The notes: generated by a model from the sequence alone, not told the origin. 11,071 bases of DNA from Synergistota bacterium (GCA_021161545.1 JAGHAJ010000129.1:1-11071), one strand, 5' to 3'; shown: positions 1 through 8,734, counted from the stretch's first letter. A program made the numbers and translations.

Positions 1-374
1 AAGGAGAACCATTTTATCCGGATGATATTCTTACAGATAAAACTGAAAGAGAGGTAGCTGCTGAGATAGTAAGGGAAAAGTTGGTTAAGTTGCTCAGGCA
101 GGAGTTACCATACTCTACGGCTGTTAAGATAGAGGAGTTTAAGGATAGGAGTGATAATCTTTCTTACATAAGGGCTGTGATTTATACGGAAAAGGAGAGT
201 CAGAAGGGTATAATCATAGGGAAAAATGGCGAGATGTTGAAGAAAATTGGAAAGCTCGCGAGGCAAGAGTTGGAGGCAGTATTCGGAAGGAAGATATTTC
301 TCGATTTGTGGGTCAAGGTTTTGCCGAATTGGAGAAATGATATCCAGAAGCTAAGGATGCTGGGTTATAGGTAG
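1..374 (+). CDS. era: GTPase Era, C-terminal part (5' end outside window)
   Basis: Only the last 123 codons are present, read in the frame that begins at base 3; the GTPase domain lies upstream of the window. Era is a GTP-binding protein that binds the 3' end of 16S rRNA and helps assemble the small ribosomal subunit. The visible part starts in the linker (GEPFYPDDILTDKTERE, compare the usual YPxDxxTDxxER of Era) and continues into the type II KH RNA-binding domain. The KH signature is GIIIGKNGEMLKKIG, with the GxxG loop as GKNG. The protein ends in the family-typical pattern LPNWRNDIQKLRMLGYR. A TTG at 81 could be mistaken for a start, but the upstream codons are clearly Era, so it is internal. 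The stop codon is followed after two bases by recO, the usual Gram-positive neighbour. Confidence 0.96.
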   Translation, partial: GEPFYPDDILTDKTEREVAAEIVREKLVKLLRQELPYSTAVKIEEFKDRSDNLSYIRAVIYTEKESQKGIIIGKNGEMLKKIGKLARQELEAVFGRKIFLDLWVKVLPNWRNDIQKLRMLGYR

Positions 375-376
375 CC

Positions 377-1090
377 TTGAGGATAAAGACACACAAGATT
401 AGAGGTATAGTTCTTGACAGAAAGTTTGTTGGGGAACACAGGATGGTGGTCAATATTCTGGGCTTGGAGAGTGGAAGACGGAACATTATAATGAATAGAG
501 TTAATCTACCTTTTGCAGTTGAACCTTTAATAGAGGGGATCTTTGTTTTATATGAAGGGACAAATATGCATTATCTTCAGGATCTGGAAGTAGTGCAGTA
601 CTTTGCAAACTTGAAGGGTGACTACGATAAGGTTGCCTTAGGGCTGGAGATTGCAAGTATGATAAGTAGGTACAGCGTTGAAGAGATTCCAATCCCTAAG
701 GTTTATTGGTTATTTCGTGAATTTCTTGGCCTTCTCGAAAGTCAGCATGTAGATATACAGAAATTGAAGTTGCTGTTTAAATGGCTTTTTGTAAGGGAGA
801 TGGGATATAAGCCAATGTTAGACAGGTGTGTGAGATGCGGTAGAAAGGTAGGAGGAAAGAATGTGGTTGCCCTTAGTGTTGAAAATGGTGGTATAATTTG
901 TGAAGGTTGTCGTGATGGTGATAGGCTTAAGCTGCTTGGTTTGGGGGAGTGGAAGATTCTGGCTTTTATCCTGTCTTCGGCAAATGTAGATACAGCAAAT
1001 AGGCTTAGAATCTCAGACTCTGTTATACGTAAACTCTCTTTGATTGTAGATGAATACATAGAGTTTCATATGGGTGGTAAAGGAGGATGA
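377..1090 (+). CDS. recO: DNA repair protein RecO
   Basis: RecO is the recombination mediator of the RecFOR pathway: it binds single-stranded DNA and SSB, and with RecR helps load RecA at gaps. The 237 residues match the usual size (about 240-250). The N-terminus ([21 protein letters not shown]) fits the OB-fold that opens RecO proteins. A four-cysteine zinc-binding site is visible at C151/C154 and C175/C178 (CVRC and CEGC). The start is taken as TTG at 377 because it keeps the OB-fold's first strand; an in-frame ATG at 443 would remove about 22 conserved residues. The ribosome-binding sequence before TTG is weak (AGGTAG near 369-374), and the gene begins two bases after the era stop, so coupling to era translation is likely. 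Its 3' end overlaps the glyQ start by four bases. Confidence 0.95.
   Translation: MRIKTHKIRGIVLDRKFVGEHRMVVNILGLESGRRNIIMNRVNLPFAVEPLIEGIFVLYEGTNMHYLQDLEVVQYFANLKGDYDKVALGLEIASMISRYSVEEIPIPKVYWLFREFLGLLESQHVDIQKLKLLFKWLFVREMGYKPMLDRCVRCGRKVGGKNVVALSVENGGIICEGCRDGDRLKLLGLGEWKILAFILSSANVDTANRLRISDSVIRKLSLIVDEYIEFHMGGKGG
1080..1086 (+). promoter_or_regulatory. Shine-Dalgarno sequence for glyQ, abutting the first ATG
   Basis: AAGGAGG sits inside the last codons of recO and touches the ATG at 1087 with no spacer. It is 3 nt from the next in-frame ATG (1090) and 9 nt from an in-frame TTG (1096). Usual spacing is roughly 5-9 nt, so this strong site does not favour the nominal first ATG. Confidence 0.7.
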
Positions 1091-1968
1091 TGGATTTGGA
1101 TTTTCAGTCGGTGATATTAGGATTGCAATCATACTGGGCTAAATATGGTTGTGTTATTCATCAGCCTTATGATGTAGAGGTAGGAGCAGGTACCATGCAT
1201 CCTGCTACTACTCTTAGGTCTTTGGGGCCGGAACCTTGGAATGTGGCGTATGTACAGCCATCTAGGAGGCCTACCGATGGTAGATACGGTGAAAATCCTA
1301 ATAGGCTACAACATTACTATCAGTTTCAGGTAATACTTAAACCAGCACCTGCTGACTCTCAGGAGATCTTTCTGAAGAGCCTTGAGAGTCTGAGTATAGA
1401 CTTGAATATGCATGATGTCAGGTTTGTGGAGGATGATTGGGAGGCACCCACGCTTGGGGCATGGGGACTTGGGTGGGAAGTATGGCTGGATGGCATGGAG
1501 ATTACACAATTTACGTACTTCCAGCAGGTTGGTGGTGTCGATTTAGATGTAATACCGGTTGAGATTACATATGGTTTGGAAAGGATAGCCATGTTTATAC
1601 AGAAGAAGGAGTCTTTATTTGACCTTGATTGGGTTGGTAATATTCAGTACAGAGACATTCATTTCCAGTCGGAAGTGGAGTTTTCCAGGTATAACTTTGA
1701 TGAAGCAGACATACAGATGCTTTATACCCTCTTCAATATGTTTGAAAAAGAGGCAAATAACCTCATAGGAAAGGGTTTAGTATTACCTGCGTATGATTAT
1801 GTATTGAAGTGTTCCCATACATTTAACATACTGGATGCAAGAGGTGCCATTAGTGTTACGGAGAGGGCAAGATTTATACGTAGAGTACGTAACATAGCGA
1901 GAAAGTGTGCAATTGCTTATTTGGAGCAGAGGAAAGAACTTGGTTATCCCTTAATGCAGAAAATATGA
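1087..1968 (+). CDS. glyQ: Glycine--tRNA ligase, alpha subunit
   Basis: This is the catalytic alpha chain of the bacterial (alpha-beta)2 glycyl-tRNA synthetase, a class II enzyme that activates glycine with ATP and, with GlyS, charges tRNA-Gly in the cytoplasm. At 293 residues it has the normal size. Very conserved family blocks are present: [19 protein letters not shown] near residues 26-44, [36 protein letters not shown] around residues 126-145, and [11 protein letters not shown] around 160-170. The start is uncertain over three codons: ATG 1087, ATG 1090 or TTG 1096. The family N-terminus (FQ..ILGLQ..W) is kept in all three, and the Shine-Dalgarno spacing fits TTG 1096 best. I give ATG 1087 by convention; it forms an ATGA overlap with the recO stop, a sign of coupled translation. 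There is no T-box leader, which glyQS carries in some Firmicutes, and no room for one. Confidence 0.97.
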   Translation: MMDLDFQSVILGLQSYWAKYGCVIHQPYDVEVGAGTMHPATTLRSLGPEPWNVAYVQPSRRPTDGRYGENPNRLQHYYQFQVILKPAPADSQEIFLKSLESLSIDLNMHDVRFVEDDWEAPTLGAWGLGWEVWLDGMEITQFTYFQQVGGVDLDVIPVEITYGLERIAMFIQKKESLFDLDWVGNIQYRDIHFQSEVEFSRYNFDEADIQMLYTLFNMFEKEANNLIGKGLVLPAYDYVLKCSHTFNILDARGAISVTERARFIRRVRNIARKCAIAYLEQRKELGYPLMQKI

Positions 1969-1980
1969 GGAGGAGTGTAG

Positions 1981-4038
1981 ATGTCTGAACTATTGTTTGA
2001 GATAGGTACAGAAGAAATACCTTCTATTCATTTGTATAATCTTATCTCTCAGATGAAGACCAATATGATGGAGACACTTACCGATCAAAGAATAGAGTTT
2101 TCCAGTGTGAAGGCTTATGGGACACCGAGAAGGCTTGTTGCGGTGGTGGAAGGTATTGCAGATAAACAGAGGGATATGGTGAAAAAGATACGCGGACCTC
2201 GGGCTACCGTTGCATTTAATGCTCAGGGAGAACCTACTGCGGCGTTGGGATTTGCGAAGAGCAAGGGGGTAAAGATTGAAGACCTTGTTATAGAAGAGGA
2301 TGAGAAAGGTGTAAAGTATGTTTATGCTTATCAGCATAGTATAGGGAAGCCAACTATGGATGTCCTTCCTGATGTACTTAAGACGGTAATTGGCTCGTTT
2401 AAGCTACCCAAGAGTATGAGGTGGGGGAGTAAGATAAGGTTTTTGAGGCCTATTAGATGGTTGGTAGCTTTGTTTGGCGGTGAGATAGTGCCGTTTTCTA
2501 TTGATGGGTGTTGCTCATCTGGGAGAATAACGAGAGGACACCGTTTTATGGGAAGTCGCGAAATCTCGATTATGGATGTTCATGACTACTTTGAAAAGAT
2601 GGAGAAGAACTTTGTTGTAATCGACCCTGAGGTGAGGGAAAAGATGATTTTGGAGGATGCTGAAAAAGCAGCTGAAGCTCTGTCTTTTTCCATAGATTGG
2701 GACGAGGAGCTTTTGAGAGAGAATGTTTCGCTTGTAGAGTATCCGACGGTTATTATCGGCAGGTTTGATGAGAGTTTTCTCAAACTTCCGGAAGAAGTCT
2801 TGATTACGGTGATGAAACATCATCAGAGATATTTCCCTGTTAGAGATTTAAACGGTAAGTTGCTTACTTACTTTGTGGCTGTCTCTAACAATAGACCTAA
2901 ATCCGTTGAATTGATAAGGGAAGGTAATGAACATGTAGTAAAAGCAAGGCTTAAGGATGCTGTTTTCTTTTGGGAAGAGGATATAAAGAAACCCCTTTCT
3001 GAAAGGATAGAAGAGCTGAAAAGCATTATCTTCCAAGAATCGCTGGGTTCTATGTACGATAAGACCATGAGGTTGGTGAAACTTTCAACTTTGTTGGTTG
3101 GCATGATAGGTAAGGAAGACAAGGTGGAGAGTGTGTATAGAACTGCACTTCTTTGCAAAACCGATTTGACTACATCTATGGTTTATGAATTGCCCGAATT
3201 ACAGGGTATCATGGGTAGGGAATATGCCAAGGTTAGTGGTGAGTCTGATGATGTTGCAAGAGGGATATTTGAACATCTTCTGCCCAGGTTTAGGGATGAT
3301 AAACTCCCTGAGGGGCTGGAAGGTGCTGTTGTAGGGGTGTGCGATAGGTGCGATACAATAGCTGGAGCAGTGAAGGAAGATATGATGCCTACAGGTTCGC
3401 AGGACCCATATGGGCTTAGAAGGTGTGCGCGTGGGATTGTGGAGGTTGTGTGGAATAGAGAGATGGATTTCTCATTACTTGCGTTGGTCCAGAAAGCATC
3501 TGAGTTGTTAGATGCTGGTAGTGATTGTGTGCAGGCAACGATGGAATTTATGGCACAAAGGATTAAAGCACAACTTAGGGAAGAAGGGTTCGATCACGAT
3601 GTTGTGGATGCGGTTATGCTGGGGAAATGGGATAAATTGTTAAGGATGAGGAGAAAATTAGATGCACTTGTAGACTTAAAGAAGGATGAGGATATTAAGG
3701 AGCTTGTGCTCGCAACTGGAAGGATAAAGAATATTTTGAAGAACTTGAAGATTGCCGATGTAAAGGTAGATAGAAGCCTGTTTAGGGACGAGGTAGAAGC
3801 AGAGCTCCATTCTGCCTACCTTAAAGTGCGCAATGAATGTGAGCCTCTTTTTAAGCGGATGGAGTATAAGGATGCTCTTCGTAAGATGCAGACCCTTGTA
3901 CCGGTGATAAACAGGTTTTTTGATAGGGTACTTGTAATGGATAAGGATATGGAGGTGAGGAACAACAGGATTGCATTGCTTATGGCTTTGAGGGATTTCC
4001 TTATGGTTGTTGGGGATTTATCCGTATTGACGGTGTAA
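1981..4038 (+). CDS. glyS: Glycine--tRNA ligase, beta subunit
   Basis: This is the tRNA-binding beta chain that partners GlyQ. Its 685 residues are the usual length. The N-terminus LLFEIGTEEIP is the family hallmark, followed by the GPxxxAF-type segment (RGPRATVAFNAQGEPT) and KSMRWG near residue 145. The middle holds the HD-like region with KTDLTTSMVYELPELQGIMG (about 392-411), then DRCDTIAG (about 455) and MMPTGSQDPYGLRR (about 468-481). The last 100 or so residues form the DALR-type anticodon-binding domain, ending with VRNNRIALLMALRDF. A clear Shine-Dalgarno (AGGAGG, 1968-1973) lies 7 nt before the ATG and overlaps the glyQ stop, giving a 12-nt gap. The final codons carry the -35 box of a promoter for the next gene. 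No terminator hairpin follows, so read-through into ppdK is possible. Confidence 0.97.
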   Translation: MSELLFEIGTEEIPSIHLYNLISQMKTNMMETLTDQRIEFSSVKAYGTPRRLVAVVEGIADKQRDMVKKIRGPRATVAFNAQGEPTAALGFAKSKGVKIEDLVIEEDEKGVKYVYAYQHSIGKPTMDVLPDVLKTVIGSFKLPKSMRWGSKIRFLRPIRWLVALFGGEIVPFSIDGCCSSGRITRGHRFMGSREISIMDVHDYFEKMEKNFVVIDPEVREKMILEDAEKAAEALSFSIDWDEELLRENVSLVEYPTVIIGRFDESFLKLPEEVLITVMKHHQRYFPVRDLNGKLLTYFVAVSNNRPKSVELIREGNEHVVKARLKDAVFFWEEDIKKPLSERIEELKSIIFQESLGSMYDKTMRLVKLSTLLVGMIGKEDKVESVYRTALLCKTDLTTSMVYELPELQGIMGREYAKVSGESDDVARGIFEHLLPRFRDDKLPEGLEGAVVGVCDRCDTIAGAVKEDMMPTGSQDPYGLRRCARGIVEVVWNREMDFSLLALVQKASELLDAGSDCVQATMEFMAQRIKAQLREEGFDHDVVDAVMLGKWDKLLRMRRKLDALVDLKKDEDIKELVLATGRIKNILKNLKIADVKVDRSLFRDEVEAELHSAYLKVRNECEPLFKRMEYKDALRKMQTLVPVINRFFDRVLVMDKDMEVRNNRIALLMALRDFLMVVGDLSVLTV

Positions 4039-4054
4039 TAATATTTGATATAAT
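4027..4054 (+). promoter_or_regulatory. Predicted sigma-A (sigma-70 type) promoter for ppdK-hppA
   Basis: TTGACG at 4027-4032 (-35, five of six consensus bases) and TATAAT at 4049-4054 (-10, six of six) are separated by 16 bp. TG at 4046-4047, one base before the -10, adds the extended -10 element. The -35 lies in the last four codons of glyS and the -10 in the intergenic gap. Transcription should begin near 4061, leaving a leader of about 42 nt before the ATG at 4103. Seen in the sequence; activity is inferred. Confidence 0.8.
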
Positions 4055-4083
4055 ACTATCCAATATATTTATCCATAAATTTT

Positions 4084-4095
4084 AGGTGGAGGGGG
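4084..4095 (+). promoter_or_regulatory. G-rich ribosome-binding site that bears on the ppdK start
   Basis: AGGTGGAGGGGG contains GGAGG at 4088-4092. That core is 10 nt from ATG 4103 and 4 nt from an in-frame TTG at 4097. ATG is preferred because it gives the family-typical N-terminus (MAKYVYLFEEG) and because of the stronger codon; the TTG would add only two residues. Confidence 0.6.
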
Positions 4096-4102
4096 TTTGA
4101 GT

Positions 4103-6745
4103 ATGGCAAAATACGTGTATCTGTTTGAAGAAGGTAGAGCAGATATGAAATATCTGCTGGGAGGAAAAGGTGCAGGTCTGGCTGAGATGAGCAGGATAGG
4201 ATTACCTGTCCCACCTGGTTTTACTATTTCAACGGAGGCGTGTAAAGAGTATCTTAAAAGAGGAAAAGAAATATTAAAAGAGCTTGAGGGCGATGTTATG
4301 GCTGCCCTAAGGAAGGTTGAAGAGAAGACAGGTAAGAAGTTTGGTGATAAAGAAAATCCACTCTTGGTTTCTGTGAGGTCTGGTGCAGCCATTTCCATGC
4401 CGGGTATGATGGATACCATATTGAACCTTGGCTTGAATGATGAAACGGTTCAAGGTGTGTTAAAGAATACAGATGATGAGAGATTCAGTTATGATAGCTA
4501 TCGCAGGTTTATTCAGATGTTTGGTAATGTGGTTATGGGCATTTCTCACGATAAGTTTGAGGCTATCATAGAAAGATATAAAGAGAGTGTGGGTGTCAAG
4601 TACGATCCTGAGGTGGACGCTGCTACATGGAAAGAGGTAATAAAGGACTACAAAGAGCTGGTTAAGAAGGAGGTTGGAAGGGAATTTCCAGATGATCCTA
4701 TGGAGCAGTTGTGGATGGCGATAGAGGCAGTATTTGCTTCTTGGAACAATGAAAGGGCTAAAGTTTATAGAAAAATAAACAATATACCAGATGACCTCTG
4801 TACGGCAGTAAATGTGCAGTCGATGGTCTTTGGAAATATGGGGGATGATTCTGGAACAGGTGTGGCGTTTACGAGAAATCCATCTACTGGTGAAAAAGAG
4901 ATATACGGGGAGTTTCTTGTGAATGCTCAGGGTGAGGATGTTGTTGCTGGAATAAGGACGCCTGAGCCGATAAAGAATTTAAAGGATAAACTACCTCAGG
5001 TGTATGAGCAATTTGTCAATGTGTGTAATACTCTTGAGAAACACTATCGTGACGTGCAGGATATAGAATTTACTGTAGAGAGAGGGAAACTATATCTGTT
5101 GCAAACAAGGACAGCAAAAAGAACTGCAGCTGCGGCTGTTAAGATTGCTGTGGATATGGAAAGAGAAGGTATTATAACGAAAGAGGAAGCTGTAAAGAGG
5201 ATCGATCCGGACCAGATAGAGCAGCTCTTGCATCGTCAAATAGACCCTGAGGCAAAAGTTAATGTGCTTGCTAAGGGATTGCCTGCTTCTCCAGGTGCTG
5301 CAAGTGGTAAGGTAGTCTTTAATCCTGATGAAGCAAAAGAGTTGGGTGAACAGGGAGAGCGGGTAATACTTGTAAGGCCGGAGACGAGTCCGGATGATAT
5401 TCATGGACTGTTTGCAGCTATGGGTGTTTTGACATCCAGGGGTGGGATGACGAGCCATGCGGCGGTTGTTGCGAGAGGAATGGGTAAACCTTGTGTTGCT
5501 GGTTGTGAGGTGTTGAAAATAGACCTTGAGAATGAGTTCTTTGAGGTAGAAGGAAGGAAGTTCAACAAGTTGGATATCATAACAATAGATGGTAGCAAGG
5601 GGCTTGTAATAGAGGGAGAGGCACCTATGATAGAGCCGAAGTTGTCCGATGAGTTTAGGACAATCCTATCTTGGGCAGATGAAATTTCGAGACTTGAAGT
5701 CTGGGCTAATGCAGACACACCAGAGGATGCAGCTAAGGCAAGGGAATTTGGTGCAAAGGGAATAGGCTTATGTAGAACTGAGCATATGTTTATGCAGGAG
5801 GAGAGATTGCCTGTTGTTCAGGAAATGATAATGGCTTCGACTGAAAAGGAGAGGAAAGTGGCACTGGATAAGCTTCTACCGATGCAAAGAGGGGATTTTT
5901 ATGGCATATTCAAGGCCATGAACGGGTACCCTGTGACTATCCGTTTGCTTGACCCACCGCTTCACGAGTTTTTGCCCAAAGAGAGGGAGCTACTTGAAGA
6001 GCTAAATAAACTTGATCCAGAAAAGGACAGAGATAGGGTAGGTGAGATAAACAAGGTTTTAGCAAAGGTTAGGGCACTACAGGAAGCAAATCCGATGTTA
6101 GGCTTTAGAGGGTGTAGGCTTGGTGTGCTTTATCCAGAGATTTCAAAGATGCAGGTAAGGGCTATAATAGAAGCGGCAGTTCAGCTCAAGAAAGAAGGGT
6201 ATGATGCAATACCTGATATCATGATACCTGTAGTTGGACTTAAAAAGGAGATGGAGTACTTCGATAAGCTTGTGCGTGAGGTAGCAGATGAGATTATAAA
6301 GGAGTCAGGTGTGAAATTGGAGTACAAAGTTGGTACGATGATAGAGCTTCCGAGAGCTGCTCTAACTGCAGATGAGATAGCAGAGCATGCAGAGTTTTTC
6401 TCTTTTGGGACGAACGATTTGACGCAGACAACATTTGGGTATAGCCGTGACGATGCAGAGGCAAAGTTCTTGTTTGCTTACATAGAGAAGCACCTCTTGG
6501 ATGAGAATCCATTTGAAGTGCTTGACCAGCGTGGAGTGGGGAAACTTATGAAAATGGCTGTTGAGCTTGGTAGGAGCACAAGACATGATCTCCAGATAGG
6601 GATATGTGGTGAACATGGAGGAGAGCCAAAATCTGTTAAGTTCTGCCATACGATAGGATTGAATTATGTGAGTTGTTCACCTTATAGAGTTCCAGTTGCG
6701 AGAATAGCGGCAGCACATGCAGTTATAGAGGAGAAGGAGGGTTAG
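4103..6745 (+). CDS. ppdK: Pyruvate, phosphate dikinase (PPDK)
   Basis: PPDK catalyses ATP + phosphate + pyruvate <-> AMP + PPi + PEP, reversibly, in the cytoplasm. In anaerobes it often runs towards pyruvate and ATP using PPi. The 880 residues match the bacterial family (about 870-880). Domain order: N-terminal ATP-grasp nucleotide-binding domain (about 1-340, with GGKGAGLAEM near the start and GTGVAFTRNPSTGEKEIYGE), swivelling phosphohistidine domain with GGMTSHAAVVAR (catalytic H452), and C-terminal PEP/pyruvate barrel. In the barrel R558 (GLCRTEH), R614 (IRLLDPP), E748 (MIELPR), N771 (FGTNDLTQ) and C835 (GICGEHGG) correspond to known active-site residues. T450, two residues before the histidine, is the position phosphorylated by PPDK regulatory protein where that exists. 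The gene has its own predicted promoter and is followed 30 nt later by hppA. Start ATG 4103 is preferred over TTG 4097. Confidence 0.97.
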   Translation: MAKYVYLFEEGRADMKYLLGGKGAGLAEMSRIGLPVPPGFTISTEACKEYLKRGKEILKELEGDVMAALRKVEEKTGKKFGDKENPLLVSVRSGAAISMPGMMDTILNLGLNDETVQGVLKNTDDERFSYDSYRRFIQMFGNVVMGISHDKFEAIIERYKESVGVKYDPEVDAATWKEVIKDYKELVKKEVGREFPDDPMEQLWMAIEAVFASWNNERAKVYRKINNIPDDLCTAVNVQSMVFGNMGDDSGTGVAFTRNPSTGEKEIYGEFLVNAQGEDVVAGIRTPEPIKNLKDKLPQVYEQFVNVCNTLEKHYRDVQDIEFTVERGKLYLLQTRTAKRTAAAAVKIAVDMEREGIITKEEAVKRIDPDQIEQLLHRQIDPEAKVNVLAKGLPASPGAASGKVVFNPDEAKELGEQGERVILVRPETSPDDIHGLFAAMGVLTSRGGMTSHAAVVARGMGKPCVAGCEVLKIDLENEFFEVEGRKFNKLDIITIDGSKGLVIEGEAPMIEPKLSDEFRTILSWADEISRLEVWANADTPEDAAKAREFGAKGIGLCRTEHMFMQEERLPVVQEMIMASTEKERKVALDKLLPMQRGDFYGIFKAMNGYPVTIRLLDPPLHEFLPKERELLEELNKLDPEKDRDRVGEINKVLAKVRALQEANPMLGFRGCRLGVLYPEISKMQVRAIIEAAVQLKKEGYDAIPDIMIPVVGLKKEMEYFDKLVREVADEIIKESGVKLEYKVGTMIELPRAALTADEIAEHAEFFSFGTNDLTQTTFGYSRDDAEAKFLFAYIEKHLLDENPFEVLDQRGVGKLMKMAVELGRSTRHDLQIGICGEHGGEPKSVKFCHTIGLNYVSCSPYRVPVARIAAAHAVIEEKEG

Positions 6746-6775
6746 ATACTCAAAAGATCAAGGGGGTAGGCTCAA

Positions 6776-8734
6776 GTGAACTTTGTTTTGTTAACAATAG
6801 TGGCAGGGGTATTGGCGTTGGTTTTTGCGCTTTACTCTGCTATTAGGGTTGGTGGGATAAAAATCAGTAACAAGAGGATTGAAGAACTCTCCAATTTCAT
6901 CCATGGTGGAGCAATGACGTTTCTTTTTAGGGAGTACAAGAGCATATTTGTGTTTGTGGTTGTGGTGTTTTTTGTACTGTTCTGGAAGATAGGGTGGCAT
7001 TCGGCGGTAGCATTTGTTGGAGGTGCTTTTCTTTCAGCCACGGCAGGATTTGTTGGAATGGACATTGCTACAAGAACTAACGGGAAGACAACAGAGGCTG
7101 CACAAGAGGGTGGCATAGGAAAGGCTTTGTATGTGGCGTTCACGGGTGGAACGGTTATGGGGATGACTGTGGTTGGTCTTGGTATAGTTGGTATAGCTGT
7201 TTACTATGCTGTGTTTAAGGATGCAACTATAATAAATAGTTTTGGGTTTGGTGCGAGCTCTGTTGCGCTGTTTGCTCGTGTGGGAGGAGGAATTTTTACC
7301 AAAGGTGCAGATGTTGGAGCGGACCTTGTAGGTAAGATAGAAGCAGGTATTCCTGAAGATGACCCACGGAACCCAGCTGTTATAGCAGATAATGTTGGTG
7401 ACAATGTCGGTGATATTGCAGGTATGGGAGCCGACCTCTTTGAGTCTTATGTCAATTCGATAATAGCTGCGATGATAATAGGAGTTATTGTTTATGGGGT
7501 AAGGGGTATTGCTTATCCGATGCTTCTTGCCTCCTTGGGAATAGTTTCCGCCGTTATTGGCACCTTTTTCGTGAGGGGTAAAGGAGATGTTGACCCGGAG
7601 ATTGCTTTGAGGAAGGGTACTTATGCTACTGGGATACTCATAATAATAGGAGATATTGTTCTAACGAAGTATATGTTTGGTAGCTATATGCTGTTCTTTG
7701 CTGGGGTTTCAGGGGTGGTTGCAGGTATGTTGATAGGTTTGATTACTGAGTATTATACCTCATATTTGTACAGGCCTACAAAGATGATTGCCGAAGCGTC
7801 ACAAACGGGTGCAGCAACCACCATACTTATGGGGATTGCTGTTGGTATGAAAAGCACTGCTATACCAATGTTGCTTATAGTAACATCTACTCTTGTGGGT
7901 TATCTGTGTGGAGGGTTATATGGAATAGCAATTTCTGCTGTTGGTATGCTCTCTCTAACGGGCATGACACTTTCTGTTGATGCATATGGTCCTATTGCTG
8001 ACAATGCTGGTGGTATTGCTGAAATGGCATCTTTACCTGAAAGCGTCAGGGAGATAACCGATAGATTAGATTCTGTGGGTAATACTACAGCAGCTATAGG
8101 GAAAGGTTTGGCTATTGGTTCTGCTGCACTCACGGCCTTGGCACTATTTTCTGCTTACAGTACTGCTGCTGGTCTTAAAACCATTAGTATTACTGATCCA
8201 AAGGTTATAGCAGGTATGCTTATAGGTGGAATGCTGCCTTACCTATTTTCTTCTTATACGCTTCAGGCAGTTAGTAGGGCAGCTTACAGAATGGTTGAAG
8301 AGGTAAGAAGACAGTTTAGAGAAATTGATGGGATTATGGAGGGTAAAGCTGCGCCAGATTACAACAGGTGTGTTGATATAAGCACAGCAGCAGCGTTGAA
8401 GGAGATGATACTACCGGGATTAATGGCTGTTATTGTACCAGTTGTTATAGGTTTGACGCTTGGTGCTGCAGCTCTGGGTGGATTTTTAGGTGGTGCGCTG
8501 ATTTCCGGTGTTCTCTTGGCTATAAAGATGGCAAATGCTGGTGGTGCATGGGACAATGCAAAGAAGTATATAGAGAAGGGAAACTTTGGAGGGAAGGGAA
8601 CCCCCACACATGCAGCTGCTGTGGTGGGTGATACTGTGGGAGACCCGTTTAAAGATACTGCGGGCCCATCTTTAAATATACTTATAAAACTAATGTCTAT
8701 TATATCGTTGGTGTTTGTTTCTATGTTTTACTAA
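6776..8734 (+). CDS. hppA: Membrane-bound, K+-dependent ion-translocating pyrophosphatase
   Basis: This integral membrane enzyme couples PPi hydrolysis to pumping of H+ or Na+ across the cytoplasmic membrane. The acidic PPi/Mg-binding motifs are intact: [11 protein letters not shown] (179-189), DNVGDNVGD (205-213), [15 protein letters not shown] (403-417) and [15 protein letters not shown] (619-633). The many hydrophobic stretches fit the family's roughly 16 membrane helices, starting with residues 1-22. [10 protein letters not shown] (435-444) has Ala439 and Gly442, where K+-independent enzymes have Lys and Thr, so the enzyme is predicted to need K+. Glu223 in DLFES is the helix-6 glutamate tied to ion choice. 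It is present in Na+ pumps but also in some H+ pumps, so the ion is unresolved. At 652 residues it is somewhat short for the family (about 650-770), with no lost motif. The start is GTG, 9 nt after AGGGGG (6761-6766). It probably shares the ppdK transcript and ends before a strong terminator. Confidence 0.96.
   Translation: MNFVLLTIVAGVLALVFALYSAIRVGGIKISNKRIEELSNFIHGGAMTFLFREYKSIFVFVVVVFFVLFWKIGWHSAVAFVGGAFLSATAGFVGMDIATRTNGKTTEAAQEGGIGKALYVAFTGGTVMGMTVVGLGIVGIAVYYAVFKDATIINSFGFGASSVALFARVGGGIFTKGADVGADLVGKIEAGIPEDDPRNPAVIADNVGDNVGDIAGMGADLFESYVNSIIAAMIIGVIVYGVRGIAYPMLLASLGIVSAVIGTFFVRGKGDVDPEIALRKGTYATGILIIIGDIVLTKYMFGSYMLFFAGVSGVVAGMLIGLITEYYTSYLYRPTKMIAEASQTGAATTILMGIAVGMKSTAIPMLLIVTSTLVGYLCGGLYGIAISAVGMLSLTGMTLSVDAYGPIADNAGGIAEMASLPESVREITDRLDSVGNTTAAIGKGLAIGSAALTALALFSAYSTAAGLKTISITDPKVIAGMLIGGMLPYLFSSYTLQAVSRAAYRMVEEVRRQFREIDGIMEGKAAPDYNRCVDISTAAALKEMILPGLMAVIVPVVIGLTLGAAALGGFLGGALISGVLLAIKMANAGGAWDNAKKYIEKGNFGGKGTPTHAAAVVGDTVGDPFKDTAGPSLNILIKLMSIISLVFVSMFY

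Noticed and set aside
81-374. A separate small 97-codon gene starting at TTG 81
   Set aside because: The same frame is open to base 3 and the upstream codons match the Era linker, so this is the C-terminal part of era.
1990-2337. 115-codon open frame on the - strand inside glyS
   Set aside because: It is antisense to the conserved glyS N-terminal region, with no domain and no convincing start context.
4039-4102. Possible riboswitch or attenuator in the leader of ppdK
   Set aside because: The gap is short and very AT-rich, with only small imperfect inverted repeats; no stable hairpin or known riboswitch core is visible.
4069-4419. 116-codon open frame on the - strand over the start of ppdK
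   Set aside because: It covers the conserved PPDK N-terminus and the leader; low-complexity Ser/Pro/Phe content and no family resemblance mark it as a shadow.
5090-5458. 122-codon open frame on the - strand inside ppdK
   Set aside because: It lies wholly inside a highly conserved PPDK coding region, has no recognisable domain, and its Cys/Ser/Tyr/Leu-rich composition is what the reverse complement of such codons gives.
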